The notes: generated by a model from the letters alone, not told the origin. A DNA stretch of 64,000 bases from Symbiodinium natans (GCA_905221605.1 CAJNDS010000045.1:1-64000); one strand, 5' to 3'; positions 1 to 11,366 are shown, numbered from the stretch's first letter. Translations and numbers: made by a program.

Positions 1-677
1 CCATTTGGGGGGTCTCTTTTACGGGTCCCTTGTTTCGTAAGCTCCCGTGTATGGCGAGCGCTCCTTACTCAGCGCTTGATGGTGGTTTAGGGTTTCTCGG
101 CTTAGGTTGTGTTGCCTTCCCTAGTAAGCTTGCCGATGCCCGACACACCAACATCTGCAAAGGGCTGCTGGCCCCGAAACCCTAAAACCCCAAACCATAA
201 ACCCCGCACCCTAAATCCCAAACCCTTTTGGGTGTTTAGCTCTTTTTGGGGGAGTCAGGTCTTGTCGGGCGATCATAGCAGCACCCCCCACAAGCTCTAG
301 GACTTCTGGGCCTCTAGAACCAGGGTTCAGGGCTTAGGGTTTAAACCCTAAACCCTAAACCCTCAACCCTAAACCCCAAACCCTAAACCCTAAACCCTAA
401 ACCCTCAAGCCTATTGAAGTGATTAAAAAAAAGGGTTTCAGCCACCTTCATCGGTGTAGTTGTGGGGCCCTTCGGGCCCTCTTGCGAGCGCACGCTGCCG
501 GCACCTCGAATCCTTCAGCTAGGGGTCTTGTTGTTTGGGGTTTAGGGTCTAGAGTTTAGGGTTTAGGGTTTAGGGTTTAGGGTTCAGTGTTGAGTGTCTG
601 GGGTTTATTTAGGGCTCAGGGTTTGGGGTTTGGGGTTTAGGGTTTAGGGCCGAGGGAAGGTCCAAGCCCACGAACAT

Positions 678-703
678 CAACCCTCAACCCTCGACCCTCG
701 ACC

Positions 704-798
<95 letters not shown>
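678..798 (-). repeat. (CCCTCAA)n variant telomere-type block
   Basis: About 17 tandem copies of CCCTCAA (TTGAGGG on the other strand), with two CCCTCGA units near the left edge. The block is almost purely this variant, while a standard CCCTAAA block begins only 30 bp further on. Such purity points to local amplification of one variant unit. Confidence 0.95.
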
Positions 799-1048
799 GC
801 CCACCCGGGTGGGAACCGTATGGAAAACCCTAAACCCTAAACCCTAAATCCTAAACCCTAAACCCTAAACCCTAAACCCTAAACCCTAAACCTCTCACTT
901 CGGGATTCGAAGCGCCTGAGAAGACGAACCAGAGAGGTTTGTCACCGCGGTCGGCTGCTCCCATCTTGTAAATCAAAACCTTACCAGCAAAAACCTCGGT
1001 TTTAGGGTTTAGGTTTTAGGGTTTAGGGTTTAGCACACTCTGACCTGA

Positions 1049-1194
1049 GTTTAGGGCTTAGGGCTTAGGGCTTAGGGCTTAGGGCTTAGGGCTTAGGGCT
1101 TAGGGCTTAGGGCTTAGGGCTTAGGGCTTAGGGCTTAGGGCTTAGGGTTTAGGGTTTAGGGTTTAGGATTTAGGATTTAGGATTCAGGGTTTAC
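1049..1194 (+). repeat. (CTTAGGG)n block grading into TTTAGGG and TTTAGGA
   Basis: About 14 copies of CTTAGGG, then three or four TTTAGGG, then three units of the TTTAGGA type. The ordered change of monomer along the block suggests successive local expansions. Confidence 0.93.
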
Positions 1195-2787
1195 GGCTTT
1201 GACCTGGAATCTCAGTCGCTTAAACCCGGAAGCAAAACCCGATACCTCCAAGCTAAACCACACAACGCAGTGGGCGTGGTAGGCGCGCTCCTGTTGTCCA
1301 TCTTGCGCAACCGGGACCCCAAGCCCTACACTAAACCCTAAACCCTAAACCCTAAACCCTGTAACCCAAAACTCTATAACCCCATAAGACTAGAACCCCA
1401 GGCCTTCCCACGCAACTTTAGCGCCTGGCAAGGGTCCGAAGCTCTACGACCCCATAGCCCGATGGCCAAAAGCTCCTGAGTCCCCCCCAAGCCTCGAATC
1501 CTCAGATCCGTGGCCCTACGCTCCTCCCCTAAACGAAGCTAAAAAAAAACGGGTTGAGATTTTATGGGCTTTAGCGGGCTTAGGGGGCTTCGAGGGTTTA
1601 GAGCCCCTAAACCCTAAACCCCAAGCCGCAAAAAACACCCGAAGCCCTACACCCTGAATACCCTGCCTTACACACCTAGTTACCCAAAATAAGAGGCTAC
1701 TATACCCCCCCCCCCCCCCCAAAGTAGGAAGCTGTAGTCCACAGTTTTAGTCTACTGGCTCTCAAGGTAGAACCCTAACAGCCCTAAACCCTAAACCCTA
1801 AACCCTAAACCCTAAACCCTGAATGCCCTAGAACCCCACAGCGAACCATGTCCTTCAGCAGGGAGCATATCCCAGGTTTTCCTCCGCGCTTCAAAGCTGG
1901 GCCTGGGAGCTACACGGGAGAGTTTCGGAGTTGTAGGGTTTAGAACCTTTTACATAAACCCTAAACCCTAAACCCTAAACCCTAAACCCTAAACCCTAGG
2001 GTTTTGAGGATTTAGGGGTCTAGGGGTTTAGATGGGTGTAGGGGGTTAGGGGCTCTAGGGGGTGCCAGGGGTTTAGGGGGTTTTTGGGCTTCTCGGGCTT
2101 TTGGGGGTTCAGGAGAGTTGGGAGTTTGGAAGTTTAGAGGTTTGGTGTTTGAGAAACCCCGACCCCTAAACCCAAAAAAGCCCTCAAGGCCTCCAAACCC
2201 TAAATCCTGAAAACCCTAGGGTTTAGGGTTTAGGGTTTCGGGTTTAGGGTTTAGGGTTTAGGGTTTTGGGTAAAATTCAGGGGCGAAGACGGGTTTCGGG
2301 GTCAGCAGGGGATCAAGATTCATGGGGCTACAGCCGGGCTTGAAGTCTTCCTCAACCCTAAACCCTGAAGAGCACCGTAGCTGGGTTCCGAAATGCGTGG
2401 CCTACATTAGGGTTTACGGCGGGTTCAGGGCCCTACACCCTAAACCCTAAACCCTAAACTCTAACCCTTAACCCTCTACCCTGGCGCCCCAGACCCAACC
2501 CAAGCAGTCGGATGTCTCACCTGTTCACAGTGATTTTCGTGCCATCGGTGCACGAAAAAGATGCGCGCCATGACCCCACCTCTAGCCTGCTTGGGGCTTG
2601 TTTCGGGTTTAGGGCAGGGTTTAGGGTTTAGGGTTTAGGGTTTAGGGTTTCGGGTTTAGGGGTTAGGGGTTAGGGGTTAGGGGTTAGGTCTTCGACCGTG
2701 GTGAGGTCTCTCAGTTCTCACGACTGTCAGTATGTCAGCGAGCAGGGTATCTCCTAGTGATTCCCCCTCACCAGCTCGTCGTTGCGA

Positions 2788-2885
2788 CCCTAAACCCTAA
2801 ACCCTAAACCCTAAACCCTAAACCCTAAACCCTAAACCCTAAACCCTAAGCCTAAGCCCTAAACCCTAAACCCTAAACCCTAAGC
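2788..2885 (-). repeat. (CCCTAAA)n block
   Basis: About 14 copies of CCCTAAA with a short CCTAAGC interruption near 2850. A block in the opposite orientation follows about 110 bp further right. Confidence 0.95.
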
Positions 2886-2996
2886 CATCTCGTGAGTCTC
2901 TTTATGGAGCCCAGATAAACGATGTCCCGGAACCCTAGGAGCGACCCTTGATCTTAGTCCCCTATATAACCCTTGGGGTTTAGGGTTTCGGGTTTA

Positions 2997-3093
2997 GGAA
3001 GGTTTAGGGTTTAGGGTTTAGGGTTTAGGGTTTAGGGTTTAGGGTTTAGGGTTTAGGGTTTAGGGTTTAGGGTTTAGGGTTTAGGGTTTGGGG
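2997..3093 (+). repeat. (TTTAGGG)n block
   Basis: About 13 near-perfect TTTAGGG units, followed directly by a dispersed element (3100-3183) that contains TTAGGG-like motifs of its own. Confidence 0.95.
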
Positions 3094-3099
3094 TTATAG

Positions 3100-3183
3100 A
3101 GCCCCTAATTATATACCTAAGTAGCCCCTAAACAACCCCTTAATGTCCCCTAAGGTCCCTTATAAGGGTCCCTCCTATAGCCC
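3100..3183 (-). repeat. Dispersed element GAGGGACCC family, copy without internal block
   Basis: Read on the minus strand, this holds GAGGGACCCTTATAAGGGAC, then ACCTTAGGGG, then GGGGCTACTTAGGTATATA. The same landmarks in the same order occur at 27727-27807. Left halves alone occur at 27597-27631 and 59105-59137. This copy matters because a non-telomeric sequence follows the CTTAGGG motif, whereas in the two half copies a TTTAGGG array starts there. No coding potential. Confidence 0.7.
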
Positions 3184-4865
3184 TTGACTTCAGGTCTTCG
3201 TGTTCCGGGTTAAGGTGTAGGGTTGGGATTTGCGGTTTGTGGTCTAGGGTTTCTGGGGTTTGTAGGGCTTGAGGTATAGGGCCCTAAACCCTAAACCTAA
3301 ACCCTAAACCCTAAACCCTGAACCCTGAACCCTGAACCCTGAACCCTGAACCCTGAACCCTAAACCCTAAACCCTGAAGCCTAGGCTGAGGGTTCTTCCA
3401 TATCCAGCCCGGATCCTAATGGTCGAACCCCAAGCCATCACTGCAGCCACGGAACACGAGTCTTAGGACCGTTTGAAGGCTTCCTCGGTTGTTCCAAGAG
3501 AGCTCAATCATCGCTTACCCTTAGAAGGCAGCTAAGACAGGCGACGGAACGCTGAATCTGAGTGTAGGGTTTAAGGTCTAGGGTTGAGAGTTTTTGGGCA
3601 GGGAAGTTGCGGCAGCAGTTGAAGACTGCCATGGATGTATTATGGCTTACGTTGTATGGTTTCGGGCTTAGGTGGATTTAGGGTTTAGGATTTGGGGTTT
3701 AGGGTTGGCTATAGGGTCTCTTGGTGTAGAGAAGCCTTCACCGACATAGACCTGATGGCGACTGCCTTTGTGCAAGTTCGTGGGTCCCAGCCTCAGTATG
3801 TTAGGGATTTCCGGGGTAGACCCTTGAAAAAGGGCTTAGGGTTAAGGGTTCAGAAGAACTTACTCTGGCGCACGTTCCTCAAGGTCCTTCGGACGTGGTT
3901 TTCGTAGCATTCTCGCGCGGCATTATTGCAGAAACCCTAAACCCTAAACCTAAACCCTAAACCCTAAACCCTAAACCCTAAACCCTAAACCCTAAACCCT
4001 AAACCCTAAACCAACGGCATGTTAAACCTGTGCGCTTTCGCGCATGAAGTACTTTTGTGCCTTGTGCAGACAAAGCCTCCAGGGCCACCTCGCATCCTCT
4101 CGCAAGACTCAGTTCTTGAGTTAGGCAACCTTTACGTTGATATTTTGGGTGTGTTTTGGGTAGAGTTTAGGGTTAGGGTGTAGGGTGTCGGGTTTAGGGT
4201 TTAGGGCTATAGAGTCTACAGTGTTTCGTGCTTAAGTAGGGTACTATACAAGAACCCCCACCCCCCCCCCCCCACCCCCTCTCCAACCTACAGGTTCCCT
4301 GCATTGGAACCTAAGTACCTACACCCTAAACCCTAAAGCCTAAAGCCTAAACCCTAAACCCTAAGCCCTAAACCCTAAAACCCTAAACCCTAGTAGTTCA
4401 ATGAAGTTGGGGGGCGAACTGCACCACAAACCCTTGACCCAGCACCCTAAACCCTCAACCCTTACCTTTAGCTGCAGCTGAGCAGTCCTCCGACAGTGAC
4501 GAGGGCTTGCTGGCCTTAAGGTTGAACCTCAGGTTCTAGGGTTTTGGGTTTAGGGTCTAGGGCTTAGGCTTTCGAGCTTAGGGTTTAGGGTTTCTGGGGT
4601 TTAGGGTGTTTAGGGTTTAGGGTGTTTAGGGTTTGGGGTGTTTAGGGTTTAGGGTGTTTAGGGCTTAGCGTGTAGGATTTGGGACTTGAAACGCTCAAGG
4701 GTCGAAGGTTTCAGGGCCTATACTGGGGGCTCAGGGTCTTGGGAGTTTTAGGGGAAACCCTAACCCTAAGCCCTAAACCCTAAACAAATGCAATACGGCA
4801 CCCACGACTTGCAGAGGTCTACAGGGCGCGTGCCCTCTACTTCAAGCAGGCTGGGCTTGTGGCCT

Positions 4866-5172
4866 AAGGGTTCAAGGGTTTTAGGGTTTTAGGGTTTTAG
4901 GGTTTAGGGTTTTAGGGTTTGAGGGTTTGAGGGTTTTAGGGTTTAGGGGTTTAGGGGTTTAGGGGTTTAGGGGTTTAGGGGTTTAGGGGTTTAGGGGTTT
5001 AGGGGTTTAGGGGTTTAGGGGTTTAGGGGTTTAGGGGTTTAGGGGTTTAGGTGTTTAGGGGTTTAGGGGTTTAGGGGTTTAGGGGTTTAGGGGTTTAGGG
5101 GTTTAGGGGTTTAGGGGTTTAGGGGTTTAGGGGTTTAGGGGTTTAGGGTTTGTAAGGGTTTAGGGTTTAAGG
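4866..5172 (+). repeat. TTTTAGGG and TTTAGGGG variant array
   Basis: The left 70 bp are mostly TTTTAGGG-type octamers. The following 220 bp are about 27 copies of TTTAGGGG. The octamers are highly uniform and stand out from the 7-mer blocks nearby. Confidence 0.95.
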
Positions 5173-6377
5173 CGTTTGGGTTAAGGTTTAGGGTTTGGTC
5201 TCGGGTTCTCGGAGGGTTTACAGGCTTTCGGTCTCCTTGGGGTTTCGGATTAAACCCTAAACCCTAAACCCTAAACCCTAAACCCTTGGGGACTTCAGGG
5301 TTGTGGAATGAGGGCTTACAGGGTTTATAGGGTTTATGCCCTGGGCTGTTTGCCCTAAACCCTAAAAGCCCGAAACCCTGAGCCCTAAGCCCAAAGTAAC
5401 TTAAACGTCTTGCTATGGTCCTTTGCCCTGAAACCCGAAACCCCTTATGGTTTTCTGGCATTTTGGGGTTTAAGGCTTGGCCCTAAACCCTAAACCCTAA
5501 ACTCTAAACCCTAAACCCTAAACCCTAAACTCCCAAAGCTGCCCGCGGCCCTCTGAATTTCCAAACTCGGAAAGCCAGCCATTTTCGCTACGAACCTCCT
5601 GGGAGTTTCTCGGGCTTTAGGGATTTTGGGGTTCTTAGGGTTTTTAGGGTTTTGGGGGTTTTTAGGGTTTTGAGGGTTTTTCGAGTTTTTTAGGGTTTTG
5701 CAAGGGTTTACGGTTTACGGTCTAAGCCCGAAGCCTAAATCCTTGAACCCTCAGCCAGAAACACCCTTAACCAATAATTAAACCCGAAACCCTAAACCCG
5801 AAACCCGAAACCCTAAACCCTAAACCTAAACCCCAAACCCTAAACCCGAAACCCTAAACCCTAAACCCCAAACAAACCCTTTGCTCCTCTGCCAGCCGCG
5901 CGAGAGCCTCCCTTCAGCCCGCCGCACCACTCTCCGCACAGGCTCGACCCCGAGTTCCTAGAGCACCTAAGGTTTAGGGTTTAGGGTTTAGGGTTTAGGG
6001 TTTAGGGTTTAGGGTTTAGGCTTGAGGGCTTGTGGCTTCGCGTTTAGCATGTGTTCCAACAACACTATGCTGGCTAGTGGTCTCGGGTGGGTCAAGATTT
6101 ACCCAACCAAAATGAGACTGCGGCCCAAACCGGCCCCTGCTACTATTGGACGAATTCGGATACCAGATAACTCTGAGAGAATAATAAAACCCTCCAAAGG
6201 CCCAAAATCCCCAACCCTAAGCCCTGAACCCTAAACCCTAAACCCCAAGCCCTAAACCCTAAACCCGAAGATCCCCAACCCCAACCCCCAAAGTCTGGGT
6301 AGGCCCTTGCAGCATTTCATGTTTGTCCTGATTCTGATTGGGTTTAAGAGGGTCAAATTGTGGAGGGTTTTAAGGGC

Positions 6378-6570
6378 CATGTACGAAGCCCATAAGCCCC
6401 GAAGCACGGGGACTTGCTGGTTCTTAGTAGAGAATGAGGATGAGGTACCCTACATCCCCTTATATAGACCCTTTAAGGGAGTATGCAGGGTACTGTACCT
6501 GATTCCCTGATTCCGTACTTAGAACCAGGGGGAGAAGCCATGAGAAGCCCTTAAGCACGAGGAAGCAGAT
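6378..6570. mobile_element. Inverted-repeat element, GGTTCTTAGTA family, with direct-repeat flanks
   Basis: The core at 6418-6527 is a long imperfect inverted repeat. The left arm runs from CTGGTTCTTAGTA through GAATGAGG to GGTACCCT; the right arm is its complement, ending GTACTTAGAACCAG. Imperfect direct repeats containing GAAGCCC and TAAGC lie outside (about 6378-6412 and 6538-6570). Related arms occur at 18622-18730. There is no reading frame, so it is likely a non-autonomous element; the class is unknown. Confidence 0.55.
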
Positions 6571-6649
6571 GGACGGCGATGGGGCCCCATCGCTGCTGCG
6601 TTTTGCGCGGAGCCAAGCGGTTTAGGGTTTAATTAGGGTTTAGGGTCTA

Positions 6650-6769
6650 CAGGGTGGGGCCCCCTAGTTATAAGTAGAGTTATAAGGGCCTTAAATTGGG
6701 TTATGAGGACCCTAAGTTAGGTTATAAGTCCCTTAACTACAGTTAGTATAGTAAGGGAGCCCCACCCTG
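6650..6769 (+). mobile_element. MITE family 1 copy (TIR CAGGGTGGGGCCCCC)
   Basis: A 120-bp element with near-perfect terminal inverted repeats (CAGGGTGGGG at left, CCCCACCCTG at right), flanked by TA on each side. The interior has three degenerate subrepeats around GGTTATAAGG and CCCTAA. Eight recognisable copies in this window share the layout. TA flanks and short inverted ends are typical of Tc1/mariner-derived non-autonomous elements; that assignment is inferred. No transposase is present. Confidence 0.88.
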
Positions 6770-7436
6770 TAGGGTTTAGGTTTTAGGGTTTAGAGTTTAG
6801 GGTGGAGCAGGGGAGCCTCAGGTTCGAAGGGCGGGAGGTTGGAGGTTTTCTTGGTGTTTGGGAGCCCTACACCCTAAAGCCTAAGCCCTAAACCCTAAAC
6901 CTTAAACCCTACACCCTACGAACGAAACGCTAGACCCTATCCAGCCACCGAACTAGAGCCCGTGCCACCCTCCACCTCAAGCCCAGATCAGAGCTAATCC
7001 CTAAGCCCCTACCTTTTCCCGGACACTCCAGTGGAAACCATAGGCGAAAGGTACCACAATGACTCAACAAACCTAAACCCTAAACCCTAAACCTCCACGC
7101 TGCCTTGGTCATCTGTGACACTTTGGAGGATCGTGTCTTGAAATTTCAGGGTTTAGCGTCAGAGCAGCCGAATCTACCACATTTGCGGGTGGTTCCAGAG
7201 GAGACGCCTCAGGTTTAGGGTTTAGGGTTTAGGGTTTAGGGTTTAGGGTTTAGGGTTTAGGGTTTAGGGACCCACAGGACCCTCCAAATTTACAAGCAAC
7301 TGCAAAACCTAATCCGGACCGAAGCCCGAAGCCCCGAAGCCCTAAGCCCTAAGCCCGAAGCCCTAAGCCCTAAGCCTTAAGCCCTAAGCCCTAAGCCCTA
7401 AGCCCTAAGCCCTACACCCACAAGAGCCCAACCCCT

Positions 7437-7534
7437 AAACCCTCAACCCTCAACCCTCAACCCTCAACCCTAAACCCTAAACCCTAAACCCTAAACCCTA
7501 AACCCTAAACCCTAAACCCTAAACCCTAAACCCT
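7437..7534 (-). repeat. CCCTCAA then CCCTAAA block at the edge of the 53-bp array
   Basis: Four CCCTCAA units are followed by about ten CCCTAAA units. The block ends in CCCTCTCT and about 25 bp of AT-rich sequence (7531-7560). A very similar junction appears at 56522-56550 beside another satellite. Confidence 0.92.
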
Positions 7535-7553
7535 CTCTTTCTTATATATATTT

Positions 7554-8246
7554 AAACCTTCGGCCGATTTCGGCCACGGCCGAAAAGCCACGAACACTGG
7601 TCCCCCCAGTGTTCGGCCGATTTCGGCCACGGCCGAAAAGCCACGAACCCTGGTCCCCCCAGTGTTCGGCCGATTTCGGCCTGGCCGAAAAGCCACGAAC
7701 ACTGGTCCCCCCAGTGTTCGGCCGATTTCGGCCACGGCCGAAAAGCCACGAACACTGGTCCCCCCAGTGTTCGGCCGATTTCGGCCTGGCCGAAAAGCCA
7801 CGAACACTGGTCCCCCCAGTGTTCGGGGGATTTCGGCCTGGCCGAAAAGCCACGAACACTGGTCCCCCCAGTGTTCGGCCGATTTCGGCCACGGCCGAAA
7901 AGCCACGAACACTGGTCCCCCCAGTGTTCGGCCGATTTCGGCCACGGCCGAAAAGCCACGAACACTGGTCCCCCCAGTGTTCGGCCGATTTCGGCCTGGC
8001 CGAAAAGCCACGAACACTGGTCCCCCCAGTGTTCGGCCGATTTCGGCCACCGCCGAAAAGCCACGAACACTGGTCCCCCCAGTGTTCGGCCGATTTCGGC
8101 CACGGCCGAAAAGCCACGAACACTGGTCCCCCCAGTGTTCGGCCGATTTCGGCCTGGCCGAAAAGCCACGAACACTGGTCCCCCCAGTGTTCGGCCGATT
8201 TCGGCCTGGCCGAAAAGCCACAAACACTGGTCCCCCCAGTGTTCGG
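7554..8246. repeat. 53-bp minisatellite, 13 units, two hairpins per unit
   Basis: Thirteen units of 52-53 bp. Each has two perfect inverted repeats: TTTCGGCC and GGCCGAAA around a 1-2-base spacer (AC in some units, T in others), and CGAACACTGG and CCAGTGTTCG around a five-base loop, TCCCC. Only a few single-base differences separate units (for example near 7648, 7827, 8051 and 8221), so homogenisation looks recent. The unit lacks stop codons and is not a multiple of three, so three frames on the minus strand and three on the plus strand remain open for 156-255 codons. These are not credible genes. Confidence 0.97.
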
Positions 8247-8325
8247 TCGGCCCCTCCCCTCCCTCCCCCCCCCCTCCCCTCCCCCCCCTCTCTCCCCCCC
8301 TCTCACCCCCTATCCTCACCCCGTC
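8247..8325 (+). repeat. Pyrimidine-rich tract between two satellites
   Basis: Nearly pure C and T for about 75 bp, with C runs up to ten, joining the 53-bp array to the 80-bp array. The opposite strand is purine-rich. Such tracts can form triplex or quadruplex structures; no function is implied by the sequence. Confidence 0.85.
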
Positions 8326-8332
8326 AGGGCCC

Positions 8333-11300
8333 AGCGTTTAGGGTTTCAAGGCCTCAAAGCCTGTGTTTAGGGTTTCAGGGCCTCAGGGCCTGTGTTTAGG
8401 GTTTCAGGGCCCAGCGTTTAGGGTTTCAAGGCCTCAGGGCCTGCGTTTAGGGTTTTAGGGCCTCAGGGCCTGTGTTTAGGGTTTCAGGGCCCAGCATTTA
8501 GGGTTTCAAGGCCTCAGGGCCTGTGTTTAGGGTTTCAGGGCCCAGCGTTTAGGGTTTCAAGGCCTTAAAGCCTGTGTTTAGGGTTTCAGGGCCTCAGGGC
8601 ATGTGTTTAGGGTTTCAGGGCCCAGCGTTTAGGGTTTCAAGGTTTAGGGTTTCAGGGCCTTAGGGCCTGTGTTTAGGGTTTCAGGGCCCAGCGTTTAGGG
8701 TTTCAAGGCCTCAGGGCCTGTGATTAGGGTTTCAGGGCCTCAGGGCCTGTGTTTAGGGTTTCAGGGCCCAGCGTTTAGGGTTTCAAGGCTTCAGGGCCTG
8801 TGTTTAGGGTTTCAGGGCCTCAGGGCCTGTGTTTAGGGTTTCAGGGCCCAGCGTTTAGGGTTTCAAGGCCTCAGGGCCTTTGTTTAGGGTTTCAAGCCTC
8901 AGGGCCTGTGTTTAGGCTCAGGGCTCAGGCTCAAAGGCCTCAGGGCCTGTGTTTAGGGTTTCAGGGCCTCAGGGCCTGTGTTTAGGGTTTCAGGGCCCAG
9001 CGTTTAGGTTTCAAGGCCTCAGGGCCTGTGTTTAGGGTTTCAGGGCCTCAGGGCCTGTGTTTAGGGTTTCAGGGCCCAGCGTTTAGGGTTTCAAGGCCTC
9101 AGGGCCTGTGTTTAGGGTTTCAGGGCCTCAGGGCCTGTGTTTAGGGTTTCAGGGCCCAGCGTTTAGGGTTTCAAGGCCTCAGGGCCTGTGTTTAGGGCTG
9201 TGTTTAGGGTTTCAGGGCCCAGCGTTTAGGGTTTCAAGGCCTCAGGGCCTGTGTTTAGGGTTTCAGGGCCTCAGGGCCTGTGTTTAGGGTTTCAGGGCCC
9301 AGCGTTTAGGGTTTCAAGGCCTCAGGGCCTGTGTTTAGGGTTTCAGGGCCTCAGGGCCTGTGTTTAGGGTTCAGGGCCAGCGTTTAGGGTTTTCAAGGCC
9401 TCAGGGCCTGTGTTTAGGGTTTCAGGGCCTCAGGGCCTGTGTTTAGGGTTTCAGGGCCCAGCGTTTAGGGTTTCAAGGCCTCAGGCCTGTGTTTAGGTTT
9501 CAGGGCCTCAGGGCAAGGCCTCAGGGGGCCCAGGGTTTCAGGGGGCCTCAGGGCCTCAGTTGTGTTTAGGGTTTTAGGGTTTCAAGGCCTCAGGCCCTGT
9601 GTTTAGGGTTTCAGGGCCTCAGGGCCTGTGTTTAGGGTTTCAGGGCCCAGCGTTTAGGGTTTCAAGGCCGCAGGGCCTGTGTTTAGGGTTTCAGGGCCTC
9701 AGGGCCTGTGTTTAGGGTTTCAGGGCCCAGCGTCAAGGCCTCAGGGCCTGTGTTTAGGGTTTCAGGGCCTCAGGGCCTGTGTTTAGGGTTTCAGGGCCCA
9801 GCGTTTAGGGTTTCAAGGCCTCAGGGCCTGTGTTTAGGGTTTCAGGGCCTCAGGGCCTGTGTTTAGGGTTTCAGGGCCCAGCGTTTAGGGTTTCAAGGCC
9901 TCAGGGCCTGTGTTTAGGGTTTCAGGGCCTCAGGGCCTGTGTTTAGGGTTTCAGGGCCCAGCGTTTAGGGTTTCAAGGCCTCAAAGCCTGTCCTGTTTCA
10001 GGGCCTCAGGCCTGTGTTTAGGGTTTCAGGGCCTGGGTTTCAGGGCCTCAGGGCCTTGTTTAGGGTTTCAGGGCCCAGCGTTTAGGGTTTCAAGGCCTCA
10101 GGGCCTGTGTTTAGGGTTTCAGGGCCTCAGGGCCTGTGTTTAGGGTTTCAGGGCCCAGCGTTTAGGGTTTCAAGGCCTCAGGGCCTGTGTTTAGGGTTTC
10201 AGGGCCTCAGGGCCTGTGTTTAGGGTTTCAGGGCCCAGCGTTTAGGGTTTCAAGGCCTCAGGGCCTGTGTTTAGGGTTTCAGGGCCTCAGGGCCTGTGTT
10301 TAGGGTTTCAGGGCCCAGCGTTTAGGGTTTCAAGGCCTCAGGGCCTGTGTTTAGGGTTTCAGGGCCTCAGGGCCTGTGTTTAGGGTTTCAGGGCCCAGCG
10401 TTTAGGGTTTCAAGGCCTCAAAGCCTGTGTTTAGGGTTTCAGGGCCTCAGGGCCTGTGTTTAGGGTTTCAGGGCCCAGCGTTTAGGGTTTCAAGGCCTCA
10501 GGGCCTGTGTTTAGGGTTTCAGGGCCTCAGGGCCTGTGTTTAGGGTTTCAGGGCCCAGCGTTTAGGGTTTCAAGGCCTCAGGGCCTGTGTTTAGGGTTTC
10601 AGGGCCTCAGGGCCTGTGTTTAGGGTTTCAGGGCCCAGCGTTTAGGGTTTCAAGGCCTCAGGGCCTGTGTTTAGGGTTTCAGGGCCTCAGGGCCTGTGTT
10701 TAGGGTTTCAGGGCCCAGCGTTTAGGGTTTCAAGGCCTCAGGGCCTGTGTTTAGGGTTTCAGGGCCTCAGGGCCTGTGTTTAGGGTTTCAGGGCCCAGCG
10801 TTTAGGGTTTCAAGGCCTCAGGGCCTGTGTTTAGGGTTTCAGGGCCTCAGGGCTTGTGTTTAGGGTTTCAGGGCCCAGCGTTTAGGGTTTCAAGGCCTCA
10901 GGGCCTGTTTCAGGGCCTCAGGGCCTGTGTTTAGGGTTTCAGGGCCTCAGGGCCTGTGTTTAGGGTTTCAGGGGGCCTGTGTTTAGGGTTTCAGGGCCCA
11001 GTTTAGGGTTTCAAGGCCTCAGGGCCTGTGTTTAGGGTTTCAGGGCCTCAGGGCCTGTGTTTAGGGTTTCAGGGCCCAGCGTTTAGGGTTTCAAGGCCTC
11101 AGGGCCTGTGTTTAGGGTTTCAGGGCCTCAGGGCCTGTGTTTAGGGTTTCAGGGCCCAGCGTTTAGGGTTTCAGGGGGTTTCAAGGCCTCAGCCTGTGTT
11201 TAGGGTTTCAGGGCCTCAGGGCCTGTGTTTAGGGTTTCAGGGCCCAGCGTTTAGGGTTTCAAGGCCTCAGGGCCTGTGTTTAGGGTTTCAGGGCCTCAGG

Positions 11301-11366
11301 GCCTGTGTTTAGGGTTTCAAGGGTTCAGGACCTGTTTTTAGGGTTTCAGGGCCTCAGGGCCTGTGT
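8333..11366 (+). repeat. 80-bp higher-order array with embedded telomere heptamers
   Basis: About 38 units. The consensus is 80 bp: three subunits of 29, 22 and 29 bp, each starting GTTTAGGGTTTCA. The first ends in GGGCCTCAGGGCCTGT, the second in GGGCCCAGC, and the third carries AAGGCCTCAGGG. Units between about 10081 and 10880 are nearly identical at exactly 80-bp spacing. The ends show deleted subunits (for example 8880-8940, 9480-9560, 9985-10060, 10900-11010 and 11160-11200), as expected for an array homogenised by unequal exchange. Open frames here (such as 9910-10143) are repeat artefacts. Confidence 0.96.

Larger units (their letters stand above)
1..6400. other. Telomere-type blocks with unique spacers, no gene seen
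   Basis: Alternating CCCTAAA and TTTAGGG blocks (for example 341-410, 545-650, 830-890, 1780-1830, 1950-2000, 2220-2270, 3283-3370, 3933-4012 and 5950-6020) are separated by 100-350 bp spacers of mixed composition. A 16-base C run lies at 1705-1720. Short open frames at 109-300, 3692-3907, 5264-5461 and 6022-6234 run into telomere-type blocks and lack coding character. I see no RNA gene here. Confidence 0.8.

Noticed and set aside
7554-8246. CRISPR-like array of hairpin repeats
   Set aside because: There are no unique spacers between units, and the whole window is eukaryotic.
7526-8370. Six overlapping open frames of 156-255 codons on both strands
   Set aside because: They lie in the 53-bp tandem array. 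The unit has no stop in any frame and is not a multiple of three, so every frame stays open and cycles through the same three peptides. Nothing outside the array supports a gene.
8800-10143. Open frames reading LGFQG and FRVSG repeats
   Set aside because: They are translations of the 80-bp satellite; they depend on indels in the array and have no start context or conserved ends.
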